A stretch of DNA of 64,000 nt from Paragonimus westermani (taxonomy: Eukaryota > Platyhelminthes > Trematoda > Plagiorchiida > Troglotrematidae): NCBI GenBank assembly GCA_008508345.1, contig QNGE01003715.1, forward strand, positions 1 through 64,000. Direction: 5' to 3'. The translations under genes were made by a program, and so were the position numbers. Within the stretch, counting starts at the first letter, position 1; every line of letters starts with the position of its first letter. The notes under the pieces were generated by a model. The model was not told the origin of the DNA and did not search any database. It was given only the letters and a program-made list of their open reading frames with translations. Shown here in pieces: positions 1 through 14,087 of this stretch.

Positions 1-1554
1 GCAGCATTTTTCTAATATATTGTTTTGGAGTACAAAATTTATCAACTGTTATTTCGGTTTGTCAAGGACGACAGTGCAACATAGGGCAGAGACAGTTGGC
101 AGTGCTAAGCCGCACCATACCCGATATTGTGAAGAAGGACTGACGCCACTGAGTAGTTCTGATCTAACTCTTTCCTCTCTTCTTGTTGGCCGTCTAGATG
201 ACATTTGCCTAGTGCAGCTGATTGATTAACAGGGATTTTCAACTTACCAAATGTGATCCTTGCGACCTCGTTCACGATTTGATAATGTGACAGACAACAT
301 ACTTAATTATGGTAGAAAATCAGTAAAGCAGTCAATATGAGTTTGACTTTAAGAAAGCAACTGAACGAACGTCACCAAGTGTATGGATGAAATTGTTGCA
401 CAACCTTCAGTCAGTCGTTGATCGTTGATCATTGTCGGTCCGCATGCAGAACTCGATGGATGGGCTGGTTTTTTCATAATCACGTGGATGAATAACTGAG
501 ATGACGACTAGAAAAATAGTCGTTGCTCTTCATAAATGATCACAATGATGTTTACAACACAAGATACATAAAAAGCAATTTCCTGTGTGTACTTTCTTCA
601 ATAGAAATATTTTTCGGCACCTTGTAAATAGAACATTTTACGCGATGCTTCTCATTCTCTGTCTGACTCGTTTGATTGCTTCCTAGTTGCTGTATAGGGC
701 TTAAGGTGCACTTAGTTTTCTGATTTCTCGTAAGGAAAAACTGAAATATTCATCGTAGCGTTCTTATGTTGTGCGTTATGTTATATAATGCAGCCCACCC
801 CTCATAATCCTTAAAAAAATATTATCGTCGTTATTAAAGTCACAATAAAATGACTTAGCCTCATTATCATTCAAGGAAAGACACGGTAGAAAAGTGTCTA
901 CCTCTGACCAGACGTAACCAATCTTTCTGTCGCAGAACAGTTTAACGCGGTAGAGCTTGGCCAGTCGAATTGCCTGATTAATCTGCTGAGTTTTTGCTCA
1001 TCTGCGTTTGATACACCTGAGTTAACAACTAACTAGAGAGAACAAAAATTTTAAAAGCAAGCGAGAAACATGTTCCCATAAACTAGACTTGAAAAATCTA
1101 AAGTTTCTTTTCTTTTTAACGACTTAAAGCTCAATAATGTTGGAAGATTTATCCCTAAAAAATCCTAAATTTAGTCAGGCTATATTTTATCAATTACCAA
1201 TGCTGCCTAATTTTGGTAGGTGTAAATAGATTAAAGCGGATTCTCAATAACTGAGACGACTTACTGGTTGTTCACCTTTTGCGGATGGCTTACTGAGTTT
1301 AGAACGATTACTTGCTTAAACCAAGCCGGTCGCACGACGTTGAGTGAATACCGTTAAATCGTTCTTTAATAATCAAACTGACCGGCACATGATTAACTGA
1401 AATTTATCAGTTGAAAATCATTGCTTTCTGTCTGATTCCGTTCGTTCTTACTAGACTAAACCAATTTTCTTTAATACCAACTACCTAAATAGCCCAGTAA
1501 TTTATGCATTAAAATGAAACATGCATTGTCTTTTTCGTGTTTCATTCACCCAAG

Positions 1555-1595
1555 CCTGGACGTGGAATTATGGTGTACCTGCTCACCTATCCGAG
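1555..1595 (+). CDS. Possible 41-base micro-exon
   Basis: A strong pyrimidine tract followed by CCCAAG precedes position 1,555, and the segment ends at CCGAG directly before a good donor, GTAAGC, at 1,596. Two frames stay open across it; one reads PGRGIMVYLLTYP. Very small exons are common in flatworm secreted-protein genes (established), but a 41-base segment between chance splice-like sites is weak evidence. No flanking exon was found. It may equally be noise. Confidence 0.12.
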
Positions 1596-4500
1596 GTAAG
1601 CCAATCTATAGCTCATTTACAGTCCAATAACGACAGATCGCCTTACGTTCGGGTCACTAGTTTAGGCGGACCAATCATGACAGTGCACAGATCGTACTTC
1701 TCCGACCAATCTTTGTCACTGGGACAGATAATGGGCGGTGACTTCGATCATCCGTGGTATGAGGTGGAACAGTAAAACCGCGTGTTAGATGCGAATCTGC
1801 AACCTCTATATCGTCCAGTTGTTTCCTCACAGAAGCTGAACGATAGCAAACTTGGGTAACGGCAAGAAAAACAGTAGTTTTAACAGTTAGGATGGGGTCT
1901 AAATTTTTAGAAATGACCCACAACGATATAAGCCGAACTCTTTGAAGTTGAATCAAATTTTGTTTGTTTTCGTTCAGTCCTGCAGCTGCTGTGGCTAAAA
2001 CAAAACCAATATGAAATAAATATCCTGAAAGATATTTTAGAGCTGACGGCCACAATCCTACTAACACACACACCGTTACAGAATGACTGAAATTGGCATC
2101 TTGCATGAAACTTCGCCGTATGAGATAACTGGTAATTACGCGCTATCTCGGTGCTAATCCATGTGTTAGTTGATATTGCTTCATAAGGGGCCTCTTTTGA
2201 CTTCAAAACCAAAATAAATTCATTATGCTTCGGAAATGTCCCTGTCCAGATTATTTCATGGCGAACACTAAAACAATGAAGTACACTTCACCCCTATATT
2301 TCCACGGAAGATAATCGTTTGAGTTCGCCTTTTAACTGAGGTAGAGGATTGGGGCTCGACAAGTGCACCGCCAGCTGAAAATATCTCCTGTGAAACGTCA
2401 TAGAGAATGGTAACTTTTACGGAGATTCGTGTGTAGCTTTGTTTTACTTCATGTGGAAGATATGACATCAATATACTGAGTTACAGACATGTAGACCACA
2501 GCAAGTAACAACATGTCATCGAATGGGACCTTGCGGACTGATCGACACGCATTACTGTGAGTGCGACTACGCAACCTTCGTGAGTACCGTTGTAGGTACA
2601 CAGGAAAAGACATATCCAATTACGTTAAGGTCACAAACTTGAGGACCTGTTGAGATGTGAGCGTCAAGCGCGATGCGTAAATTCCTTTCCAGCCACTTCT
2701 AAGGCGTGCTTCCCCGAGTATATGCAGCGGTGATTTAGCTTGCTAGTCTGACACTCTCTGGATAGATGCGATAGACCAGCGCTAAAGTGCCCAGTTTAGA
2801 GGCCTTTCGTTATTCAAACGATAAAGTGACGTGTAGTGGACCATAACTTTCCACTAACAATTCAGGAGGCTACTCACAATCCACTAATCTTGGGTCAATA
2901 AGTTATTGACTGGCAAATACATTCATTCCATACCAACCTCTTATGTGTGGTTTTCGATCGTACTTCGACAGGGTGCACATCATTCAGAGATAAAAGGAAT
3001 GTGGAATCATGTTAAGTGTGCATCATTTGTTCGAAACAAGAAGTCATTATTGAAGGACGGCGCAGTATCTATATTCACTGGTAACGAACCTGTCTCGTGG
3101 ACAGGAAAAATCCACCGTTACTCAATGAACGATTATGTGTAAATGAGAAGAGAATAAGTCAGTAACCTTGAAGACCAACTCCAAAAGGAAATTGGTTTTT
3201 CTCTTGAATTGACATCGAGGCGTGTTGAAAACTTTTCAGTACTATTCTGCACTCTCTTGCAATACTGCACATTGACTGCCCGATCTGGGATGTTTGGTAT
3301 TTGACAAGCTGCGTTTGACGGTTACAGTTAGTTAAATACCTATCGGTGGTCATACGAAGCTCGTGCTTCCCGTTGATATGCAAGTCTTAGTTATGTCAGC
3401 CAAAGTAGTCCTTGCGTACACAGCAGAACGATATGGGACATCCGGAGAATACACTTTATTTTTGATGACAGCCTAGTCCTCCGTTATGTAACTGTCCGTG
3501 CTTACTTACCTGACTTGACTACCAAACTTTAAAACGTGCCAGCAGCCTGGTCAGATGTGTTCGTCTTTACGCTTAGTCTCACTGCATTGTTTGGTTTAGA
3601 TCATCAAGCAAATGTGTCTGGCAAAGCTTGGACACATCAAATAAGGAGAGTTGGAATCATTTGGAGCGATCTTTCAATCGATCGAAAGACTAACAACGGT
3701 GTGAGTGCCTACTAATCAAAACATTCTCAGCCCAACGAATGTCGTTCTCAGCGTACGCTGTGCTCAATGGAGAACATTTAGAATCGCAATGTTCAACTTC
3801 TTGGCGAAGTGTCCCAACAGGATTAAATAAAAATTGTGAAAATAGTTTAAGATGGAGGGGCACGGGAATGTCTGTATAATTTTGTTGTCAGCAATACTCC
3901 AGTACACAGTGTTTCGATATCTCTGAAGGGTTACAGCTTCCCATACGAAAAAGCACTCGACAAGTAAACGATAACATACAACATGATATTCAATTCAACC
4001 CAACGACAATTTATAACAGATGAGCATTATTCATCGGATGACTTTTATAACCCATAATGTACTTTCCACTGTTGTACGATTTGGGCCGTTGTATGAAGCT
4101 CACTACATCAATTCTTTTTTGCAAGTTTCCGTGTTGGTTGACAAAACAGTTGTATGAGTTACTGGACAATATAAGTAAACTCACACCATGAACTGTATCG
4201 GCCAAGTGGACAACAAACTCACATCAAAATGATGATGAATTTTAGTCATTACGGGCAATCAGTTTCCGCAGTACATTCTACCTGAGCACACACACGTGCC
4301 ATGTTAACCGAACCAAACGAGTTCAACCGTATGTTGAGATACAGTGAATGGAAAGCTTCAAACACGCGCTTGTTATTGGATTGAGTTGAAAATTCTGATT
4401 AACGAATACGACAGTTGGTAAATTACGTCAAACAGTAATGAGTTTGTAGATAGTCCACTCTGGACGGTGCTGTTATCTAGGGCAACAGCGAAGCACGGTT

Positions 4501-7500
4501 AGCCAATCCTAACGCAACAGTGGCGTTTTACTCGGCTTGGCAGCCTAGCTTTTTGTTAGTTCAAGTAACGCTTTCATTGTTTAATTGGTTGTTCATGTGC
4601 GTCGCTGTTTAGTCGTGTACCAAAATATATTCAAGATACTTTGTATTTAAGTTCATTTTACGTAGTACTGTCTTAGCTACGGTGCTGCCAGACAGGATGG
4701 TCGAATAAACAAATAAAGCTAGTGGAGATTATGGACTAAACTCAACAGTTTTTCAATTTTTTGCAGAAAAGTGACTGGGTCACGCGACCGTGCATCGAAA
4801 TAGCGTTGGTTATGTTCCTGGCATAATGAGACTTGTCGCAACGTTGATCGTTTTATTCACTCTTCATTAGTAGTGACAAACTTTGGCAGCTTCTACGCTA
4901 CTGTTTTTCGAAGTAGGACACTGAAGTGTGGACGAGGATCCTGACATTAACACAATCCAACAATATGCGAGAATTTTATTCAGATTTGCACCAACGTTGA
5001 TGTTTTGAAAGTCAGATATAATAAAGGAGACTACAGCATACCATACCGACTTAACCGAGGCATGTAGGAAGGCGCTGTTGCAAATCGTGAAAAGTTTCAC
5101 TGTGGCTCGTTTGGTCTTCACTGTCTAGGTAGACAGTACTCTGACTGTACTCTGACGGGCTCAGTACATAGTAATACATAAATGAGCCAACTGAAAATAT
5201 TGTATTGGGTTAACAAATAAAATAGGACTTCACAAGTTTTGTCTTAAGGACTCTAGAAAGCCTGGATTATTTGTTCCGATGAACCAAACGATCGGCAGAA
5301 AAGTGACAATCAATAGGCAACGTTAAACAGCACCTTGTACGTCAACGTGACTTCCTTGTAAACTATCACATACTCTTCGAGTAGTGCCGCTAACCAGTGG
5401 ATCGCATGTACCCTGACAATGAACAATAACAAACAGAACTGGATTCTTAGAATTTTACTTCACCAATTCGTTCATTTACACCAGCCTGAACCATTTACTT
5501 GAAATTTAGGATGTTAGGCTAAAGGCATTGGTTATCATGGGAGTATATATCATAAACACTGGATGTTTGCACTCATGTTGACACATGACGTATTATGCAG
5601 TCCTTCTATAAACCCGTACGAATTTCTAATTTAATTCGCTTGGTCAGCCTTTCACACTAGTGTCAAAGGTCATGGCAATACGAATAGTAAGACTTAACAG
5701 ACAAGTTATGAGCAGGGTAGATATAACCCGGACGTGTTTTGTAGTGTAACTCATACCGAATGTTGTAAGAATCGGTGAGCTGGTTCAAGTGGTACTGAGC
5801 ACAACTGAACGAAGCGTGAAAGCTTACCCACTGGTGAGAATCAGCAATCGAGCTCAATTTTATAGACGAACTGTATAAAGTTAAGATCCTAGCCTATCCA
5901 CTCTGTAGGGAAACCAGCAAGTAAAGCTGGTTGGTTCCACTGTTTGTCGTCTCACAATAAGCTTAACATGTAGAATGAAAAATAATGTACTGTTCTGTTA
6001 TTTGGACACTAGCTGAACGGACACTACCCATCTAGTCGCAATATGCAACTTGCCTCAATAACAGCATATGACTTGGTTCTCACAGACGCACAAATAAGAA
6101 GGGACTGGCATTGGAGAGAACGTGGCTCGCAACTTACCAGTCTTGTATTAATGCTTCCCAAAAGCTAACGATAAAAAGAACGTTCCGTGGGTGCGTCAAC
6201 AGATAAACATATCACTTTCTGGAAACGCATAGAGCAGCACCCATTGAAATCATAAATATGAGCGACTAAGTGGGTCAGTATAGGTTTATTTGGGCGACCT
6301 GAAGGGCTAACTGAAACTATGTATGACCAACAAATACAGTTGTGTGAGACAGTACTAGAAATGTAGTTTGGTAGTATCCGGCAAGATAGAACGTAGGACT
6401 TTATTTCAGTTGGTCCACCATCAATTCACTTTGTTCTTTAGTATGCTTATGTATACTGTACGGACTGTTTGTCCAAACTGACTGCATGTGCTCTTCCACT
6501 GAAAGCTAATATTAAGGAGGCTTGGACTGGAATATTGGCACCACACAGATAACACAGCACACACACTTTATTTTATTTCTGGTTTAGAGAGATATCAACA
6601 AGTGCTTGTATTTTACATGTATTCCAAAAATCGTCCTACAAGTTGATGACGAACAATTTGTGATTGCGGAAAGCACAGTCATTGATTCATAGCGAAAACA
6701 TTATTAATTTCTTGCAGCTTGTTGCAAGGTTCTCAATTTAAATGCGGTTAATCTGAGAGTACATTCTTCTATTTGATATCAAATCCTTCTACTGATCTCT
6801 ACGAAGATGTCTCAGACTTGAATAATATCATTCTGTGTAGACTTTGATAGAATGAAAGTGAGAGGCACTGAAGGCTTTGTCCTCAACAACGAATAACTGG
6901 CGGTACATTGACAAGCAACACATTATTAGTGTTGCATTGCATACAAGATAGAATTTTTCTGGAAACACTATTGAACGGCGGTATTGTGTCGGTAACCACA
7001 AAAAGACAATAAAGCTTGGCCTAATCTTCCTTTTTCGATGTTGATAATACTCCGTTTTCGTTTGCCAAGTGCAACCTACTGCTAGTATTACGAACTCCGA
7101 AATGGTGAATGTATTCGACAAAGTGTGATACTCGCTGATGTTTTGTCATTGAAGATAACAAAGACATGAGGTGACTTTGCCAAATTGCGTAACCTTTGAC
7201 GTCGAAAAGACGTCCGGCTGTCGCTGAACGGAAGGATGTATAATGCCTCTGTGCGGTTTTTCTTGCAAATGAAAATGTCAACAGACCTTCTACGTTTACC
7301 GCCGCTGTCTTTGCAGGTTTGTTTACATCAAGTGGGCTGATTACGTGAGCGGTAGGACAGCTCACAGGTGCGCATCTCGGAACAGTGGGGATACACTATC
7401 AATTGGTGGAATAATCGCGTTGCATAGCCACCGATGGTTTGATCACGTGCTCCGCATGACACATGGGTCTTTATCGTAACGGGTATCTTGTAATGGGACC

Positions 7501-7726
7501 AGCATCAATCGGGTAAAAGTGTATGTTGATCAACAAAAACGTGGGCACGAAATATGAAGATCCTGACTGTCTCAATGTGCAAGGTGGACAGGTTTCACCT
7601 GCTAGCCTACGGTCTTCGTGATCACTCAACTATCTGACTGGAAACACTATCCGACATACCTGTGTTCGTACCATTTCTATTTCTCCCAATTAGCATTATG
7701 ACTGTCATTATTATTTCCTTTTTAAC

Positions 7727-7990
7727 ACTTTAGTAAGATTCTCCTACAGGAAAACAAGCGTGTTTGTCAAGAGTTTTCTCTGATGACCAAACAGGGCGTA
7801 TTCGCGGTATTTTAGGATCTTCTGTGTTATTAGTGAACTGAGCGAGGGCCCCATTCACTTTACCTCTTGGACAGGTTGGAGGCTGTTGCAGTGATGATGA
7901 CGAATTCCGTAAATCTGTAGCTAGTGTGTACAGACGTTCTGAGTCTGGGTTCTTAAAAATGGCTTTCATTCCAGGGCGCACAAGCGAAAG
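7727..7990 (-). CDS. Possible exon of an unrecognised minus-strand gene
   Basis: The minus strand is open here with a protein-like composition (Pro, Ser and Gln runs, for example SSSSLQQPPTCPRG). A good donor (AGAG then GTAAAG) falls inside the frame after the PPTCPR segment, and a pyrimidine-rich stretch followed by AG lies upstream. That would make a short exon of roughly 100 bases. Two further minus-strand open segments lie just upstream (8,025-8,240 and 8,399-8,608). No family is recognised, and frame length alone is not significant. Confidence 0.18.
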
Positions 7991-10900
7991 AAAGACATTT
8001 GAACATTTCCAGGATGCAAATCAATTACAAAATATGAACGTTTGTGCTGAAAGCGGTCCCGGTGGATTGTGATTGTGGTGTATACACCAAACGTGACACC
8101 ATATCATACGTGAGGATAAGCATGAATAAGACTGATGTTGATAAACTTTTCGCCGCCAGTGAGCATACACTATATTCCTCATGAAAGGCGGGTGGTATTA
8201 ATTCGAATTTGCACAGCAATTCACGGTTTTTTGTACTCAACCAAAGATGTTTACGGGGCCAGCTGGATTTTTAAAGGAGCAGATCAAGTTACTGCATGGG
8301 AATAGGTAAGGGTTCTCTGCGTAGTTGTCACAGCTCACCCTTAAACTTCTACCTTGATGGGAATCTTAAATTAGGAAACCGGGATCGGAGTTTGGTATTC
8401 ACTTCAACGTTAGTCTGTAATCGACTATGCGCACCGAGTTTTTTCCTTGGAAAGACTGAGTGCGGTGAACGAAATTTAGTGATCTCTCTGTATAAAGCCA
8501 AGCTGCATCTCTGGCATCTTCAACTGGAGTTCTGTTGAGATGTATTCCAGTTGGCTGTTTTGTCTTCAGTGCCACACAATATCTGCAGATGGGTTTGAAC
8601 TGTTTCACTGCATTTTACAGTACCAATTCTAGAGCGTCGCCTCGTTTAAAATGAGCACCGTGGTCCAATGCAACCTGGGAGCTTTGGCCACGCATTCAAG
8701 CTCATAACAGCATGAAGTTTGCTCAACGCTTGAGGTTTCATCAAGAACGAAGATGAGAAGTAAACGGCCTATTTTTCTTTATGTCTCTTTGGGGAAGAAG
8801 GTATGTTCGATTTCTAATAACACAACACTTCAAAAATTTCTTCTCATATTTCTTATAGATCGTTGAAGGGGTTATTACTAATACGTGTGCAACCAGTTAA
8901 TTCGGAAAGAGCTGAAAGAGCACATTTTCATTTCTCGACCTGGAGATGAAAAACACATAAGTTGGATTTCTCCTTATTACGGATAGTTTCGCACAAGTTT
9001 GGTTTTCACCTAGAAAGCACAATCTTCAGTACTTCTGTCACTGGATTGAGTGAACCATATCTACCCAGAAGTCGTTCTGTCCCGAGAGTCATATTTCTGA
9101 CTTCTATAGGCCGCCTACGAATGAAATCAGAGAGATATAATAGCCCTAATCGGAAAACCTTTCGAGTCAATCAGACGGAAAAGTTAAAAAAAAGGTAACA
9201 CTGTAGATAAAATGAATGCACCGAACAGTTTTCTCTTAGTCAAAATTTCACAGACTCATGAATCAACCGTGTGATGTCAAGCATTCCGTTATTACGATTG
9301 AACACAAGATTGTTCAGATTCCATGCACTGGGCAAAACGTAGCAATCGAATGCATACACCAACGTTCAGAAATGACCTAAATGATTAGCATTCACCCAAA
9401 CTATACTGATCCACCAGAGTCTTTAGGAGTGGCAGTCTGTTAGAGTCAAAAATATTACCAACGGAACGATGTTTCGGCGGTGTGTAATGTAATGAACAAT
9501 GTGTGTACTTAACTACTTAACCGTCCCAGAGAGAACATTTAGTTTTTCATAAACGTTGTTATTATAGGATGCTCGAAATGGCATGCTTACCGAGGCAGCA
9601 TCCATATTGTCGTAAAGTTGACCAGTATTCATCTCCCGCTATCGCAGTTCACTCTGTTTTTTAATATGTATACCGGAAAATCACCGGGCTCCCTAGTATG
9701 TATCAGTGTGTGCTGAGTGACCAGGTCGATGATGCAATCATTCAAACGTCCAATAATGCATTCCGGTGTGATGATGTTGCATGGCCAAATTCTAAAGCGA
9801 GTGGGTAGCGGGCAAAACGACAGATTTGAAGAACTGTCATTGAACGAAATCGGGTCAGCGCGCAAGAGATAACGGGTTAAAATCCCCAACAGATAATGTC
9901 AATTAAACACACAGGACCAGATAATAGCCCACATAACATACAAATATGCGTCTTTTTGCACTGTGAACTGGAATTGCGGTTAATACGCGCAAGCACTTGA
10001 ACGATATAGCGGCCTGCGAATTAGACAATGAAGATCCTGAACTTCTGTGCATCTCTCTTGCCTTGCAGTTACTGTATGCATATAGGACTTGTTTGTGATT
10101 TTTTTCTAACACCATCCAAATTCTTCGTAAACAACATGCATACCATTTTAGTCTCCTTAAATACCGTACTGTTGATTGTAGAGTTCACACAGCTGGTGGG
10201 TCACTTTATGAAATCGGACGGACAAAGTCACAAGTAGAGACCAGTTGACATACCAGTGCACATTTTCGAGTGCTCAACCGTATTATACAGTACGTAGCAT
10301 GACTTCACCAGCTTTACAACCTTCAGTAGTGCGAGTGGTTTGAGTGGTTACGTTTAAAACTGATACACTGCTTGTTGATATGAATTGTAGAAGTAACCTA
10401 ACGAAATCGGCAAAGCTCATTTGGGTAGGATAAGGTTTTATGTCTAGATTATCAAATCCCGAGTGTAAACCTGATCGGATTACTCACGAAAATCTACTTT
10501 TTGAGAGTGCATTTTATTTCTTCAATGCAACACATACATTCAACTAATCGTAGTAACACCCTCGAACCTAGGAATCTCCAATGAAGCTAACGGATGTAAT
10601 GCAGCTATTGTATGAGTTTGTCGAGGAGTTTCAGTGAACTGTAAGACCTAATCGAGATTTCAGTGTTCAATCTGAGGATAGAAACAGTCACTCCAGTTTG
10701 TTAGGAATGTTTGTTCACTTCTTTATCTCAGACTAACTGTGTAACAAACAACACTCTGGACGAAGAATCGGGAATTACACATGTATTCTCCTGCGTAGCG
10801 AAAAGTTAACCAGTACGTAGCAAACAGAGTGCTGCAGTCTTTCATGAACAGAATGCAAAACAGACCAGGTCACTTAAGTGAATAAACAAGACTGGGTGAG

Positions 10901-12697
10901 GTGCTCTTTATACATTTAGATAACACAAATCCGTTTTTGTTGAAATGGTTCATACTGTTGACCGACTTACCTACTGTGGTTTTAATATCATATCCCACTT
11001 TGCTTGTAACGTTTTCGTGAAGGCAACAAGGACAAACCAATTACTCCCCAACTTCCGTGAACCAACGATGCTTGGTTATCGAATTTTAGGGCGTATTCTC
11101 CTTCAAGTTCAAGAAGCCTGTTCGTAGAAGATATCTTCAATTTCCTGAACTTTACCGCCATAATATCCACCGTTCTTGTCCGTATTACATGAGTTAACCA
11201 AGTAGGCAAGACTACAATCAGTTTGTGACTTTTCGCAGGTCTGCCGATGGTTTGAAAATAACGAAGTCAAAAAAGGCACTAAACTCGAAATTCGCTGTTG
11301 TTAGATATCATCGGTAATACATATGTTTGCTATGGTCTGGACTAGAATATCGACCGCGTTCTTGGGAGTCAACCGCGTTACCCAACGCGCCACTGGCCTC
11401 TCATTAGGCACAGCGGAAGCATTATATGTGAACACTCGGCCACAAGAACTTATGAGTAATGCTTTGATTGTTCCTCCGCCTCAAGAGAAGACAGAGCAAC
11501 TGTTTTGTGAACTCCTAACAATGACTCTTTGGCTACGACTTCCCACCGAGTAGAAATCACAGAAATTATTAACTTGCAATAAGTAGCCAGTTGTCATCAG
11601 TAATTATAAATGCCCACAAGTAAATGTGGCCTCCCGTCCTTACAGTAAAATTCAGGTGAAATAGCCGCTAGCGCAATTCTGAGATCCGAATCCTCCAACT
11701 AGTTCTGGAAGTAAAATTCACTGGTGCGGTTTTTCTGGCCAAAATTACTGTAAGTGCACACACTGCCATTTGAGAAATTCCTCCGATAGAATGTCATCTT
11801 CAGTAGCCAATTTTCATCTACTTGTACGTCTTTGCGTTCAAAATGGGTATAACATCTGCTGATTAAGAACCTCATTTTAAATTTGTTGCGCTAACATTTA
11901 GTATGCTTTATGCATGTCTTCAGTATTTCACTTCGAGAGGACATAACCTCAACAATCACACGGCTGTTTTCTCATATCCCTTGCAGACACATTGGTTTCG
12001 TCGGTAACTCATTACAGCAACGATAATGTACATAACAACAAACAAACAAAATAACTGGAAGCTGCAAGATAATTGAATTGGACAAGCCTATCATATGGCA
12101 CTGCCTATATGGGAATATACTCCTATAATCGTGGTTACCTATCAAAAAACAGTACGGAACACGCGGCTGCTTACTGATGCTTCGTAAATTTACACACAAT
12201 GAGATACGTGCTTTTGCGCAGATGGTAAACCATATTCAGTTCAGAAGGATTCAGCGTCATGAGATACTGAGAGGTGGTCTATCCATCGGAGAATCACAAC
12301 GGTAAAACTTAATCTCAAAAAATCGGCGTTACCTCGCATACACACGTACACTAAGGCTTCTACAAATGCACCAAACGGCGAAATTATATTTTTCAATTCG
12401 ATGTTCCCACGCTACTTTGTGTACACCCAAGACTGATCTCAGAAATGAGTGTGCTGACCTAACAGATTAACAATACCACTTGATTGCACCCAAATTTCAG
12501 AAAATTGTCATTCTCTTATTAACGGCTGCTGAACAGACCGGCTCCTTTTGGATTCGTTAGAAAGCAATGTGTCAAAACACCAATACAACAAATTCCAGTT
12601 TGAAGGAACTGGTTATAGAACCGGGAAAGATTTTTGCCTCATGAAGATTTGTTCGAGTTTGATTTGGTGAGCACTGTTATACTGAAATTGACTTTAT

Positions 12698-13388
12698 GGA
12701 TAAAACTCAAACCAGTGACACGAAGTGTGTCCATTTGAATATCGACTGGAATAGTGCGTTGGTTAACTGACAACCGTTGAACGAGAAATCTAATTCATAA
12801 AACTTGTGATGACTGTGTTAAAAAGGCACTGTCTTATTCTTTTAGTGTATGGTTCCTGGCATAAAACCGGCGGACTGTGCTTTTTGTCACAGCAACATGG
12901 GCACTTTTGCAAATAGATGTGCGTAACCGTGGACTCAGTGGTAATCTGTCGTGACTGGTGTCAGTTAGTAAATTTCCTTCTGTCTTATTTTAAAACCTGT
13001 TGTGAAACCCACTATGAAAATATATGAAGTAATGTTGGATATAGCTTTGTTTACGCACTACACATCAATGGTTTCGACTGTTCAGATATACCCGAATATT
13101 ATCTCAAACATCGAAACGTGACGTACAAGCCCACTTTCAGCCTGTATTCTTCAGGTCAAATACAATACAATAAATATGAAATTAGTTGTCAAATCAGGAG
13201 CGTGCAAAATCTAATACAGCCTAAACCTAATACGCAAACGTCTTTTGTTCAAACACTGAATTTACCGTGCCCTGTCGTCATTGGAACACTTGATACGGTA
13301 CCACAGTAACCATGTCCGTAATCCCCAGGTGACATTAGAGTCACACTGTATTATGATTCATACGATCCTGATTTGACAACTAATTTCA
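12698..13388 (+). repeat. Left arm of a 691-base perfect inverted repeat
   Basis: Read outward to inward, this arm is the exact reverse complement of 13,397-14,087. I compared all of the arm in blocks and found no mismatch and no indel; the symmetry centre computed from the outer ends and from the inner ends is the same (13,392.5). It begins with GGATAAAACTC. Identity stops abruptly: the base before 12,698 is T, whereas its right-hand counterpart would require C. The arm contains an open stretch of 63 codons (13,118-13,309) that is duplicated on the other strand in the right arm and resembles nothing known. Confidence 0.97.
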
Positions 13389-13616
13389 TATTTATTTGAA
13401 ATTAGTTGTCAAATCAGGATCGTATGAATCATAATACAGTGTGACTCTAATGTCACCTGGGGATTACGGACATGGTTACTGTGGTACCGTATCAAGTGTT
13501 CCAATGACGACAGGGCACGGTAAATTCAGTGTTTGAACAAAAGACGTTTGCGTATTAGGTTTAGGCTGTATTAGATTTTGCACGCTCCTGATTTGACAAC
13601 TAATTTCATATTTATT
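13169..13616. repeat. Four alternating inverted ~63-base units inside the palindrome
   Basis: A unit starting AATAAATATGAAATTAG lies at 13,169-13,231 (forward) and again at 13,334-13,396 (reverse), both within the left-arm side. The first 31 bases are identical and about 20 of the next 32 match. The large palindrome duplicates both, giving forward 13,389-13,451 and reverse 13,554-13,616. The order is therefore forward, reverse, forward, reverse. Because the two left-side units have diverged, this small inversion is older than the perfect large one. Confidence 0.75.
13389..13396. repeat. 8-base spacer at the palindrome centre
   Basis: The sequence TATTTATT separates the two arms. It is the only non-symmetric part of the 1,390-base structure. 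Together with the adjacent left-arm bases it completes a 31-base unit that also occurs, inverted, at 13,169-13,199. Confidence 0.95.
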
Positions 13617-14087
13617 GTATTGTATTTGACCTGAAGAATACAGGCTGAAAGTGGGCTTGTACGTCACGTTTCGATGTTTGAGATAATATTCGGGTATATC
13701 TGAACAGTCGAAACCATTGATGTGTAGTGCGTAAACAAAGCTATATCCAACATTACTTCATATATTTTCATAGTGGGTTTCACAACAGGTTTTAAAATAA
13801 GACAGAAGGAAATTTACTAACTGACACCAGTCACGACAGATTACCACTGAGTCCACGGTTACGCACATCTATTTGCAAAAGTGCCCATGTTGCTGTGACA
13901 AAAAGCACAGTCCGCCGGTTTTATGCCAGGAACCATACACTAAAAGAATAAGACAGTGCCTTTTTAACACAGTCATCACAAGTTTTATGAATTAGATTTC
14001 TCGTTCAACGGTTGTCAGTTAACCAACGCACTATTCCAGTCGATATTCAAATGGACACACTTCGTGTCACTGGTTTGAGTTTTATCC
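13397..14087 (-). repeat. Right arm of the 691-base perfect inverted repeat
   Basis: This is the exact reverse complement of the left arm. It ends in GAGTTTTATCC, after which the sequence (GTCTTTTTC...) is unrelated to the left flank. No target-site duplication is visible beside the two outer ends. Such an arrangement can arise from fold-back replication, from a foldback-type transposon, or from a chimeric read or assembly join. The absence of any difference between arms means recent origin, ongoing arm-to-arm conversion, or artefact. Confidence 0.97.

Larger units (their letters stand above)
1..12697. other. No supported gene; AT-rich intron-like or intergenic DNA
   Basis: I find no protein family, RNA gene, tandem array or transposon motif I can name in this stretch. 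Open frames reach 143 codons (minus strand near 1,675-2,106), which is within chance expectation for the composition. Two weak exon-like segments inside it are listed separately. Short hairpins are present, for example a 7-base stem near 5,124-5,139, but are unremarkable. Confidence 0.5.

Noticed and set aside
1675..2106. 143-codon minus-strand open frame
   Set aside because: One or two frames of this length are expected by chance in 64 kb at this composition; no motif and no supporting splice or start context.
13118..13667. 63-codon frame present twice as a possible conserved gene
   Set aside because: The two copies are identical only because they sit in the two arms of the palindrome; no family resemblance.
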